From assembly GCF_000191885.1 (NCBI RefSeq), contig NZ_AEWI01000037.1:62001-126000 (forward strand): a stretch of DNA of 64,000 bases, given 5' to 3'. The position numbers and the translations under genes were made by a program. This document shows, in pieces, positions 54,986 to 62,459 of the stretch (position 1 is its first letter; the number at the start of each line of letters is the position of its first letter). The notes beneath the pieces were generated by a model that saw nothing but the letters and a program-made list of their open reading frames with translations, searched no databases and was not told the DNA's origin. This DNA comes from Anaerophaga thermohalophila DSM 12881 (GTDB taxonomy: Bacteria; Bacteroidota; Bacteroidia; Bacteroidales; Marinilabiliaceae).

Positions 54986-55331
54986 ATTGTATCTGATAAA
55001 ACAGACAACCAGTTAGATTATCGTTTTAATAAACTTACTTTTACTTATTATTAATAAAGTTAAAAATTAAAAAAGACGCCCATGCGTTTGTTTTTTCAGC
55101 AAAACATTAAAGTATTGATTTTTAATTCATTGGAACATTAGCATTATGTAAACGCCGGATAATAAAGCAAATAAACTACGAGTGACGTTAATCTAAAAAT
55201 TCGCAGCATTCATCACAAAAAAGAAACCTTTAATAACAAAATCGAGTATTCTTGAGAAGGAAAATTCTGAAACGGGAAACCTTTCAGAACAGTTCCCGTA
55301 ATAGTTCAAAACAAGTCAAAGAAAACAGCTT
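54986..55331. other. Leader region of the 55332 gene with alternative hairpins
   Basis: A 346-base gene-free stretch. At 55265-55299 two stems compete: TTCTGAAA (55265-55272) with TTTCAGAA (55282-55289), or ACGGGAA (55272-55278) with TTCCCGT (55293-55299). They cannot form together. They end 33 bases before the ATG. No clear -7 box is seen. Confidence 0.6.
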
Positions 55332-55802
55332 ATGAATTTCTTACCGGTTGTACTAATTTCGGGCGTTACCGTGCTTTTATGCTACATTACGGTTCGCAAA
55401 ATATTCCCCGGATTGGTAAGAAAAAAAGCCATAAAGCAGCTCGAGAATATTCTTTTCCCGGAAGGATACTGGCAAAAATCCGAAGTTATAAGAACATTCC
55501 GTAAACTCACTGATGAACGGTTCAGTGATGAGGATATTCTTGACTATTTTTTCAAAATAAAAGGGTTACAGACTGTAGATATTAATTCGGGAACCAACTT
55601 CTGGTTAAAAAGGTATCTCTTTAGTCCGACCTCGATTAAGCTGAATTATTTTGAGCAGGTGAAATTCTATGAAACATTTCTTAATTATCCTGCTCCGGGT
55701 GGAGGGAACAACCAAACCCTTTATCATCAATCCGCGAATAAGAATAAAGAACAAGTAATAACGCAAAAGCATGCTGCCCATATAAGTAGAAACCCTATAT
55801 AG
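55332..55802 (+). CDS. Unrecognised small protein with N-terminal membrane helix
   Basis: I do not recognise this 156-aa protein. One membrane helix at residues 4-22 (LPVVLISGVTVLLCYITV), then a charged, mostly helical soluble part (LENILFPEGYWQKSEVIRTF, LTDERFSDEDILDYFFKIKG) and a polar, Asn/Gln/Lys-rich tail. There is no Cys lipobox and no catalytic motif. It stands alone: preceded by a structured leader, followed by repeat B7 five bases after its stop. It could anchor a cytoplasmic helical domain at the inner membrane. Real gene by codon pattern and leader structure, but without homologue evidence. Confidence 0.65.
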   Translation: MNFLPVVLISGVTVLLCYITVRKIFPGLVRKKAIKQLENILFPEGYWQKSEVIRTFRKLTDERFSDEDILDYFFKIKGLQTVDINSGTNFWLKRYLFSPTSIKLNYFEQVKFYETFLNYPAPGGGNNQTLYHQSANKNKEQVITQKHAAHISRNPI

Positions 55803-55806
55803 ATAA

Positions 55807-55968
55807 TGAAACGAGTATGACAAGGATTTCTATAGTAGATTTTTAGATATAGGATATTAAGATTTAAGATGAAATGAATATGAAAGGTTTGCCTCAATAA
55901 AGATGTGAATAAAATCAATCATGCGAGTTCCACCAGAGCAATAACTTAGACTAATTTAATACGGATGA
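55807..55968 (+). repeat. Family B element, copy B7 (long form)
   Basis: Plus strand: TGAAACGAGTATGACAAGGA, AGATTTAAGATGAAATGAAT, CATGCGAGTTCCACCAGAGC, ATACGGATGA. It begins five bases after the stop codon of the 55332 gene and is oriented with it. Confidence 0.8.
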
Positions 55969-56001
55969 AAAAATAATAGCGATAGCAAGTTTCAAAAAAA
56001 T

Positions 56002-56079
56002 GAACACCCGGTTCGTAATCTCACTTATTCTTCATGGCCCTTGATAGTGAAACAAAGACGACCGGGTGTTCTCCTTTTT
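56002..56079. terminator. Long hairpin between convergent genes (bidirectional terminator candidate)
   Basis: Outer stem GAACACCCGGT-T-CGT (from 56002) with ACGACCGGGTGTTC (56058-56071); an inner stem TCACT (56021-56025) with AGTGA (56046-56050). Followed on the plus strand by TCCTTTTT and on the minus strand by a run of Ts. The long, structured loop is unusual for a terminator, so a small structured RNA is also possible. Confidence 0.6.
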
Positions 56080-56143
56080 AAGGGCAATTTCGTCTTTTTA
56101 TTTTAATTTACATCAATTTTTTCCGAAAAATTTGAGTCTGAGT

Positions 56144-57001
56144 TCAATCACCTATTTCGGCGCTCATTGGATGTTTAAGTCCTTTGGCTTCAACGAAAAC
56201 AGCCTTCACCGACCCCACAAGAATTTTAGCTTCAACGATAATGGGAATGCGACTGTCATCGTCCGTCACCCAAACAGTCATATCCTCTCCCTCTTCAAAA
56301 ATTGTCCCTTCGACAAGCAATGGTGAGAACTTTAAACACCTGAATTTCCTGCCGCTTCGGTCTTTAATAACTTCCTTCCCCCGGTATCTAATATACAAAT
56401 CGTAAACTTCACCGTCAACGATCAACTTTATGGGTATTTTCTCATTGATCTCATATTTGGAAAAATCGATATTTCTGGCCTGATAGACCATAGACAATAA
56501 GTCGTAGGAACACTCGGGCCATGTAAAAGTAGTATCGCGGTACGGACGTTCTCTCTTACTTATAGAAGCTCTGACAACCCGTTCATCCTGGTCGAACAGA
56601 TAATGAAAATGAGCCTTATAGGAGCCTTCATTGGTTTTGCGATGAAATTCCAGCGGCTGAAGAGAATGAGGATCCACCCAGACCTCAAAGCTGTCACGCA
56701 CTTTAAAAAGCAGATCATAGGCCTTATAGGTAGACCCATAAGCTTTCATGTGCCACGTCGGTTTCCCTTCCCAAATATCTTTTTCCACGCCAAAAGTGAC
56801 AATCCCTGCATTAATCCAGATAAATCCCCAGTTGTAATACGCATGATAGGTAACTTCCTCGCCGGGTGCAAAAACCTTTCGGTTAGCATAACACTGACCT
56901 TCGGCCTGAAACGCTGCTCCCCGGCAAAAAAAGACCAACAAAAACAAAAAGGATAACAGTAATCTGTGTGACAAAGCAAAAGCATTTTCGAAGTATTTCA
57001 T
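56144..57001 (-). CDS. DUF3108 domain-containing exported protein
   Basis: A 285-aa protein with a signal peptide (LLLSFLFLLVFFCRGAAFQA). The body matches DUF3108: VFAPGEEVTYHAYYNWGFIW, VDPHSLQPLEFHRKTNEGSY, SYDLLSMVYQARNIDFSKYE and a C-terminal EDMTVWVTDDDSRIPIIVEA. It is probably periplasmic or surface exposed; no established role. Its ATG comes from repeat B8, which fills the whole gap to the upstream COG0011 gene. Confidence 0.88.
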   Translation of the reverse strand: MKYFENAFALSHRLLLSFLFLLVFFCRGAAFQAEGQCYANRKVFAPGEEVTYHAYYNWGFIWINAGIVTFGVEKDIWEGKPTWHMKAYGSTYKAYDLLFKVRDSFEVWVDPHSLQPLEFHRKTNEGSYKAHFHYLFDQDERVVRASISKRERPYRDTTFTWPECSYDLLSMVYQARNIDFSKYEINEKIPIKLIVDGEVYDLYIRYRGKEVIKDRSGRKFRCLKFSPLLVEGTIFEEGEDMTVWVTDDDSRIPIIVEAKILVGSVKAVFVEAKGLKHPMSAEIGD

Positions 57002-57164
57002 CCATATAAAATTAGTCTAAGTTATTGGCCTATGGAACTCGTATGATTGAGATTTATACATGTTCTTTAGTGACAAACCTTGTCATGTTCGTTTCATTTC
57101 ATCTTAAATCTGATATCTAAAAATCTGATAATCTATTGTGGCAATCTTTGTCATGTTCGTTTCA
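56998..57164 (-). repeat. Family B element, copy B8 (long form) spanning stop to start
   Basis: Minus strand: TGAAACGAACATGACAAAG (TGA 57162-57164 is the COG0011 stop codon), AGATTTTTAGATATCAG, a second TGAAACGAACATGACAAGG with hairpin TGACAA-GGT-TTGTCA, CATACGAGTTCCATAGGCC, TATATGGATGA (ATG 56999-57001 is the DUF3108 start). The repeat is the entire intergenic region. Confidence 0.88.
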
Positions 57165-57473
57165 TGTATTTACCTTTCCTATTTTGCTCTCTACAGATTT
57201 AATTTTGCCATCCATCCTGCCAACCGATCCTTTCCTGGCATCAATATTAATGGTAGAATAAATACGATCGGCTACAGGTTCCAGAATTTTGTAAGCTCCA
57301 TTAACAATGGCAAGTGCTTCTTCCATGCTTTCGGTCTCAATGGTGGTACCCATCGGATTAAGCCGATAAGGGACGCCGCTATCGCGCACATATTCCAGAA
57401 CTTTACTGACATACTGACTTACGCTTGCGCCTTTGTCTGTCGGAAACATTGCAAAATTCAACAAAATTGACAT
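57162..57473 (-). CDS. Thiamine-binding YkoF/MTH1187-like protein (COG0011)
   Basis: A 103-aa cytoplasmic protein of the COG0011 (MTH1187/YkoF) family; members bind thiamine or small ligands as tetramers. Sequence features: NFAMFPTDKGASVSQYVSKV, SGVPYRLNPMGTTIETESME near residue 40, and KGSVGRMDGKIKSVESKIGK. It starts three bases after the stop of the Ig-like lipoprotein gene and is followed, through repeat B8, by the DUF3108 gene. The TGA stop belongs to the repeat. Link to the ThiL-like gene is by family name only. Confidence 0.9.
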   Translation of the reverse strand: MSILLNFAMFPTDKGASVSQYVSKVLEYVRDSGVPYRLNPMGTTIETESMEEALAIVNGAYKILEPVADRIYSTINIDARKGSVGRMDGKIKSVESKIGKVNT

Positions 57474-57476
57474 AAG

Positions 57477-59318
57477 CTACCTCCTTCCTGAAGATTGAGT
57501 CTTTTTCTCTTTTATACGGTTTCTGTTCACAAAATCGTAAATGGTAAATTCATTTAAATCCCATGTTACACCCTGATCCCAGTTTGCTCTCAGTTGTATC
57601 TTTTCGGGATAATAATGAACTCTCTCGGGTTGCCGCCCTTCACTGAAATCTCCCGTATCCCATTTGCCGTTTGCATTCAGGTCTTCCAGAATTCGTAAAA
57701 AATATTCACCAGGTTTCAAATATCGGAAAGCCAGTTTACCGTTTTCGGGCAACCACGCTTTCCTGATTACTTCTTCCTTGCTGTTTAATACCTGAAGCAA
57801 AGCATTATCTCCGGCATTGGGGACATCAATATAAAGTGTTCCATAGCTCTCTTCCGTTTTAATTTTAAATTCGGATTTCAACGGATTATTAACGCGCCCG
57901 TAAATACCTTGAAATGCTGCCGAGTCAATCACCAACCGGTATTCACCTCCGGGCATCCAGGGATGTACTATCTTAAAATTACGAATGCGGATAGAATCCT
58001 GAAAAATATTAAAATTCACAGGCTGAAATACCGTATCTGCTTTTTGCGTCAGCTCCATTGAATCAATAACAATTCCGGAAAGTGGTACCGGGAAACTCAA
58101 CAGAACAGAGGTGCCGATATCAAGGTTTCCGCCGGGAAGGCGAACACTTAGCGGTACTCTGGCGGGTTTTTCTTTTTCATCCCCGTCGCGCCGCTTTCTG
58201 TTTTCCTGCGTATCCCTGTCTCTGTAAAACATTTTCAGCGTGTCAACACGATCTACAAGATTATTAAGAGAGTCACGAACAGGATAGACCGCTTCTATGG
58301 TCAATGAATCCCTGGCAATTAAGGAGCTGTCGGTAATCCAGATCATAACCGAATCATGACGAAGAGAACGCTCATAAATAAACCAGTCATCTTTTTCGGT
58401 AACTGAGGGGATGGGTTTAACCCGTAAAGAATCTTCCAACGGACGGTTAAAAATAAAATCGAGACGATGCCGTTCTTTTCTTTCTCTGGTGTCGAGATAT
58501 TGATCTTCAAAATCTTCCTGAAACAGGAACAGTTGGATACTATCGGGCAGATAAACCAATTCCTTTGTATAGAGCACGGTATCGAGTGTTACCGAATCCT
58601 TAAAGAGAGAATCGACCCTGTCACGCCATTCAAAAGTGGGTTCAACCAAGTCGGGGTACCAGGCAATGCGTTCTCCCGGCTGATCAAACCGGTAATTGCG
58701 GTTCATATCTTCCAATGCAAAAATCCGGTATTTTCCTTCAGCCAGATTCATGATGGTAAATTCACCTTTTTCATTTGTTTTTGCCACTCTTGCAGGAACG
58801 GTTTTTGTGAAAGCAGTGTCGGCAAGATTGCTGTGGGCCATTACCAGGGCACCGGCCACAGGAGTATGGGTGTCAGCCTCAAACAGGTGACCGGAAACCT
58901 GCAACGAGTCTTGTGTTTCTCCGGTAGAGAAGGAAAATGTAAATCCTGTCAGCGGGTTGCCCTCATTATTATCCTGAATGGCATCCGCAAAATCAATGGT
59001 ATAGGTTGTGGCAGGCTGTAGCTCTTCATCGAGAATAACAGTTACTTTATTGCCCAACCCCCTGATGATCGGGGGTTTGTTTAAAGGCGGAGAAACCACA
59101 ACCTTTTGCATAGCATCCCTGAGAACAATCAGCTCATTAAACTCAATTTCAATCTCATCGCCTTTAAAATTAGTGGCATTCATGGGAGGATCGGAAGCTA
59201 CCATTCTGGGAGGAGACTCATCTTTCGGGCCGCCTTCAGGATATCCCTGATTGGCACAACCGGAGATGAAAATCAGACTAACGAAGGAAATTATTACGAA
59301 GGAAATATTTTTAATCAT
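57477..59318 (-). CDS. Ig-like domain lipoprotein (Big_5, N-terminal)
   Basis: About 613 aa from MIKNISFVIISFVSLIFISG (59318); the lipoprotein Cys is in FISGCANQGYPEGG. An Ig-like domain follows (RMVASDPPMNATNFKGDEIE, TYTIDFADAIQDNNEGNPLT, FTFSFSTGE), then a carboxypeptidase-regulatory-like beta domain (VAGALVMAHSNLADTAFTK, GEFTIMNLAEGKYRIFALED). The rest is a beta-rich region (LRVKPIPSVTEKDDW; PGGEYRLVIDSAAFQGIYG) ending in a short dimer-like tail with LRILEDLNANGKWDTGDFSE. Surface lipoprotein, function unknown. First of a three-gene unit with COG0011 and DUF3108. Confidence 0.88.
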   Translation of the reverse strand: MIKNISFVIISFVSLIFISGCANQGYPEGGPKDESPPRMVASDPPMNATNFKGDEIEIEFNELIVLRDAMQKVVVSPPLNKPPIIRGLGNKVTVILDEELQPATTYTIDFADAIQDNNEGNPLTGFTFSFSTGETQDSLQVSGHLFEADTHTPVAGALVMAHSNLADTAFTKTVPARVAKTNEKGEFTIMNLAEGKYRIFALEDMNRNYRFDQPGERIAWYPDLVEPTFEWRDRVDSLFKDSVTLDTVLYTKELVYLPDSIQLFLFQEDFEDQYLDTRERKERHRLDFIFNRPLEDSLRVKPIPSVTEKDDWFIYERSLRHDSVMIWITDSSLIARDSLTIEAVYPVRDSLNNLVDRVDTLKMFYRDRDTQENRKRRDGDEKEKPARVPLSVRLPGGNLDIGTSVLLSFPVPLSGIVIDSMELTQKADTVFQPVNFNIFQDSIRIRNFKIVHPWMPGGEYRLVIDSAAFQGIYGRVNNPLKSEFKIKTEESYGTLYIDVPNAGDNALLQVLNSKEEVIRKAWLPENGKLAFRYLKPGEYFLRILEDLNANGKWDTGDFSEGRQPERVHYYPEKIQLRANWDQGVTWDLNEFTIYDFVNRNRIKEKKTQSSGRR

Positions 59319-59376
59319 CAGACGTTTATTTTTGGTAAACACCGGCACAAAGTTAGAGTAAAATGCTGAAACTTTT

Positions 59377-59384
59377 TAAATTTG
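59377..59384 (+). promoter_or_regulatory. -7 box TAAATTTG of the coiled-coil gene
   Basis: Perfect TAnnTTTG 25 bases before the ATG at 59409; overlaps an upstream ATG at 59382, which is therefore unlikely to be the start. Confidence 0.55.
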
Positions 59385-59408
59385 CCCCGCAATTGCCAAA
59401 CAAAAACC

Positions 59409-60302
59409 ATGCAAAACGAAAATAACACACAACATACCAATCAGAAAAAGTTCTATATTTTTCTATCCATACTTGGAGGTCTGCTGGCCATTATTGCCGC
59501 TCTCTACATAAGCCAGAGCATGGAGATGAAAGAAGTGGTGGAAGAAATGACGAAAGAGAAAGAAATTTTAACAGAAGAATATCAGGAACTTGCTCTTGGA
59601 TATGACTCTCTGAAATCTACCAGCGACACACTGAATACCATGCTGGAAAAAGAACGGCAAAAGGTGGAGCACCTCATCGAAGAAATTAAAACCATAAAAG
59701 CCACTAATGCCTCTAAAATAAGGGAATACCGCAAAGAGCTGTCTACTCTGAGAGGGGTTCTTAAAAGTTATATTGTACAGATTGACAGCCTCAATCGTAT
59801 TAATGAAGAATTGAAAAAGGAGAACAAAGAATATCAGCAGCGATATACACGAATCGAAAGCTCATACAAAGAACTGGAGGGTGAAAAATCCGAACTGGAG
59901 GAAAAAGTTGAAATAGCCAGCCGGCTTGAGACCACTAATATGCGGGCAAACGGCTTAAATACAAGAGGACGCCCGACAGATCGAATAAACAGAATTGACA
60001 AAATTGAGGTGTGTTTTACAGTAAAGAAAAACGTCACTGCACCGGTAGGAATGAAACCCTTTTACATCAGGCTCGAACGACCCGACGGACAGCTTTTGCT
60101 CAACAGTCGCGATGATCTTTTTGAATACGAAGGCAGGGAGATTAATTTTTCCGCCATGCGCACCATTGAATATGGCGGAGAAGAAACAGACATTTGTATT
60201 TATTATGATGTCGATATGGGAGAACTTCTCCCCGGCAAGTATATTACCGACATTTTTGCCGACGGGGCTAATATCGGAAGATTCACTTTTGAACTTAGAT
60301 GA
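59409..60302 (+). CDS. Coiled-coil membrane protein of unknown function
   Basis: About 297 aa from MQNENNTQHTNQKKFYIFLS. One membrane helix near residues 17-38 (IFLSILGGLLAIIAALYISQ), then a long coiled coil to about residue 170 (heptads rich in L/E/K: EEMTKEKEILTEEYQELALG, ELKKENKEYQQRYTRIESSY), then a small beta domain (RIDKIEVCFTVKKNVTAPVG, YIRLERPDGQLLLNSRD, TDICIYYDVDMGELLPGKYI). The C-terminal part resembles domains found in other Bacteroidota coiled-coil envelope proteins; no catalytic motif. Divergent from the Ig-like lipoprotein. Confidence 0.85.
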   Translation: MQNENNTQHTNQKKFYIFLSILGGLLAIIAALYISQSMEMKEVVEEMTKEKEILTEEYQELALGYDSLKSTSDTLNTMLEKERQKVEHLIEEIKTIKATNASKIREYRKELSTLRGVLKSYIVQIDSLNRINEELKKENKEYQQRYTRIESSYKELEGEKSELEEKVEIASRLETTNMRANGLNTRGRPTDRINRIDKIEVCFTVKKNVTAPVGMKPFYIRLERPDGQLLLNSRDDLFEYEGREINFSAMRTIEYGGEETDICIYYDVDMGELLPGKYITDIFADGANIGRFTFELR

Positions 60303-60663
60303 AGGTAATTTAGGCAATAGTTTTTAGGCAATAGTTTTTAGGCAGTAGTTTTTAGGCAGTAGTGAGGATTTTCAGACTAAATATTATTTTGAACTGCCAG
60401 GAAGTTTTGTTTATTTTTATACCATGCCAAGAACGCAAAATTAAAAGGAATGCTAAAATCGCTAAGAACCAGACATGGAAAAATTTTATGATCTTTGGTG
60501 CCTTTGCGTGCTAATCTTTTGCGGCTTTTGCGTGGAAAATTTTATCAGCACCTCAAAATAACATTTAGCCGATTTTCAGCTACCGACGCTCAAAAAAACC
60601 AATAATATTATATAAAATAGTTATTTTAAGCAACTTATAATTTAAGTCAGATGAATAGCAGAT
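60303..60663. other. Gap between coiled-coil gene and metA
   Basis: Convergent gap of 361 bases. Holds a 14-nt tandem array (60309-60362) and at 60440-60545 degenerate CTTTGCG-type units resembling the ACGCAAAG repeats common in environmental bacteria. No terminator with a clear T-tract is seen. Confidence 0.5.
60309..60362. repeat. 14-nt tandem repeat TAGTTTTTAGGCA(A/G)
   Basis: About 3.5 copies. Shares the CAGTAGT core with the arrays at 7967-8024 and 22020-22062. Begins a few bases after the stop codon of the coiled-coil gene. Confidence 0.85.
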
Positions 60664-61572
60664 TCAGCTCCATTCGTAAGGCGTAGACTGATAGACGTAA
60701 TAGTTGAGCCAATTGGAATACATGAGCTGTGCATGACTTCGCCAGCGAACCAGGGCTTTCTCTCCCGGATCATCGTTAAGGTAATAATTTTCAGGAAGAG
60801 GGGTTTTCAATCCCTTTTTCTGATCACGCTGATACTCTTCATCCAGTGTAAACTTATCATATTCGGGATGTCCTGTAACAAAGACCTGGCTCCGGTCTTT
60901 GGACAGCATCAGGTATGGACCGGCGTGCACAGAGTCGGAGAGCAGGATTAAATCATCTACTTTCTCTATATCAGACCTTCTAACCTCGGTATACCTCGAA
61001 TGGGGTGCCCAGAAAACATCATCAAATCCGCGTACCAATGGTTCGGTAGGATCGTTTACATAATGCTCAAAAACACCAAAAAGTTTTGAAGAAAGTTCAT
61101 GCTTCGGTATCCCGTAATGATAATATAACCCGGCCTGTGCTCCCCAGCATATATGAAGCGTAGAGGTCACGTTGGTTTTACTCCACTCCATGATCTCGCT
61201 GAGTTCCTTCCAGTAGGTTACTTGTTCAAAGTCGAGCAATTCAACCGGTGCCCCGGTAATAATAAACCCGTCGTAATGCCTGTCTTTAACTTCCTCAAAA
61301 GTTTTATAAAAACTTATTAAATGCTCCTTCGGTGTATTTTTTGGGGTATGCGTTGAGGTAAACAGCAACTCTACCTCTACTTGCAAAGGGGTATTAGACA
61401 AAACCCGCAGAAGATGCGTTTCGGTTTTTATTTTTAAAGGCATAAGATTCAGAATGAGAATGCGCAGCGGCCTGATGTCCTGAGTGACCGCCCGGCTTTC
61501 TCCCATTACAAATACATTCTCCGCCTCCAGCAAACTTTTGGCAGGTAATAAATCAGGAATATTAACAGGCAT
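60664..61572 (-). CDS. metA: Homoserine O-acyltransferase MetA
   Basis: First committed step of methionine synthesis, acylating homoserine (succinyl or acetyl; the MetA fold does both in different species). The 302-aa protein has the N-terminal [20 protein letters not shown], the catalytic Cys in [16 protein letters not shown] near residue 142, the catalytic His and Glu in [20 protein letters not shown] near residue 235, and C-terminal [14 protein letters not shown]. Promoter at 61605-61634 leaves about 25 nt of leader, too short for a SAM riboswitch. Confidence 0.97.
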   Translation of the reverse strand: MPVNIPDLLPAKSLLEAENVFVMGESRAVTQDIRPLRILILNLMPLKIKTETHLLRVLSNTPLQVEVELLFTSTHTPKNTPKEHLISFYKTFEEVKDRHYDGFIITGAPVELLDFEQVTYWKELSEIMEWSKTNVTSTLHICWGAQAGLYYHYGIPKHELSSKLFGVFEHYVNDPTEPLVRGFDDVFWAPHSRYTEVRRSDIEKVDDLILLSDSVHAGPYLMLSKDRSQVFVTGHPEYDKFTLDEEYQRDQKKGLKTPLPENYYLNDDPGEKALVRWRSHAQLMYSNWLNYYVYQSTPYEWS

Positions 61573-61604
61573 GATAAATTTTGATTTGTTCTAAAAAGAG
61601 CTTA

Positions 61605-61634
61605 CAAAGATAGTTCAAAGAAAAGAAAAATCAA
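61605..61634 (-). promoter_or_regulatory. Promoter of metA
   Basis: Minus strand: -33 TTG (61632-61634), 19-base spacer, -7 TATCTTTG (61605-61612). Confidence 0.75.
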
Positions 61635-61679
61635 CCCTGCATGCCCGACTATTCCATTGTCTGCCTGAATCAATAAAGG

Positions 61680-62291
61680 TTATGAACGCTTCAATATTCC
61701 ATAGAATAAAATGTTCAGAATATTGTCGAGTTGCAACCTGAAATCGTCAAAATTTTCTACTCCCCTGAACAAAGGCATTTCCAGGCCGCGCAGAGCCGTA
61801 CTGATGCCGATGGCAGCAAGTTTTAGATTTTTAATATCGAACTCTCCCGATGTGACTCCTTCTTCCATAATGGTCTTCAGCATTTCCTGTTCGGCCTTTT
61901 CCGAATTCTCCCTTACCTCCTCAAAAAAATAGTAATCGCCATAAGTTTCATCACGCATGGCCTTTTGATAATTTTCCAACTCCCGCAAAGTTTCCATTCT
62001 GATAACTACATAGTCATGAAATTTCTGACGGGGTTTATAATTGCTGTTAACCACATCGCGAAGCCGGGTTTCAAGTAGTTCAGCCTCAAGTTCGATGACA
62101 GCCTGAAATATCTCTTCTTTATTCCTGAAATAATAATAAAGAGAGCTCTTCCCTTTCCTCAGAGTAAGTGCAATATCCTCCATTGTGGTTTTGCGATACC
62201 CGTATTTAGCAAAAAGATCCCGGGCCGATTTAAGAATCGAATTCCGGACAGTGTCTTGTTCCAATACAAATGAATTAAAGATGTTGCTCAT
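61680..62291 (-). CDS. TetR/AcrR family transcriptional regulator
   Basis: A 203-aa regulator: N-terminal HTH (ILKSARDLFAKYGYRKTTME, DIALTLRKGKSSLYYYFRNK) at residues 15-65, then an all-helical ligand domain ending NILNILFYGILKRS. Ligand and targets unknown; metA is the nearest gene but faces the same direction 107 bases downstream. The 62319-62447 tandem array lies 28 bases upstream of its ATG, where its promoter should be, so slippage in the array could change expression. Confidence 0.93.
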   Translation of the reverse strand: MSNIFNSFVLEQDTVRNSILKSARDLFAKYGYRKTTMEDIALTLRKGKSSLYYYFRNKEEIFQAVIELEAELLETRLRDVVNSNYKPRQKFHDYVVIRMETLRELENYQKAMRDETYGDYYFFEEVRENSEKAEQEMLKTIMEEGVTSGEFDIKNLKLAAIGISTALRGLEMPLFRGVENFDDFRLQLDNILNILFYGILKRS

Positions 62292-62318
62292 AATATTAAA
62301 CTTAAGGTTACAGGATAG

Positions 62319-62447
62319 ACGTCAGGCTGTTAGGCTGTTAGGTTATTAGGTTATTAGGTTATTAGGCTATTAGGCTATTAGGTTATTAGGTTATTAGGTT
62401 ATTAGGCTATTAGGTTGTTAGGTTGTTAGGTTGTTAAATTGTTAGAT
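62319..62447. repeat. 8-nt tandem repeat (GTTATTAG / GCTATTAG)
   Basis: About 16 copies of an 8-nt unit (GGTTATTA and variants GGCTATTA, GGTTGTTA) between the TetR ATG (62291) and the RNase R stop (62460). Related to the TTAGATTG array at 159-290, which likewise abuts a start codon. Confidence 0.9.
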
Positions 62448-62459
62448 TTTGCCTTAAAA

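Noticed and set aside
60440-60545. A structured RNA gene in the metA gap
   Set aside because: The CTTTGCG-like units resemble degenerate ACGCAAAG intergenic repeats common in environmental bacteria; no stable conserved fold is evident.
61573-61679. SAM or methionine riboswitch upstream of metA
   Set aside because: The promoter leaves only about 25 nt of leader and no riboswitch fold is seen.
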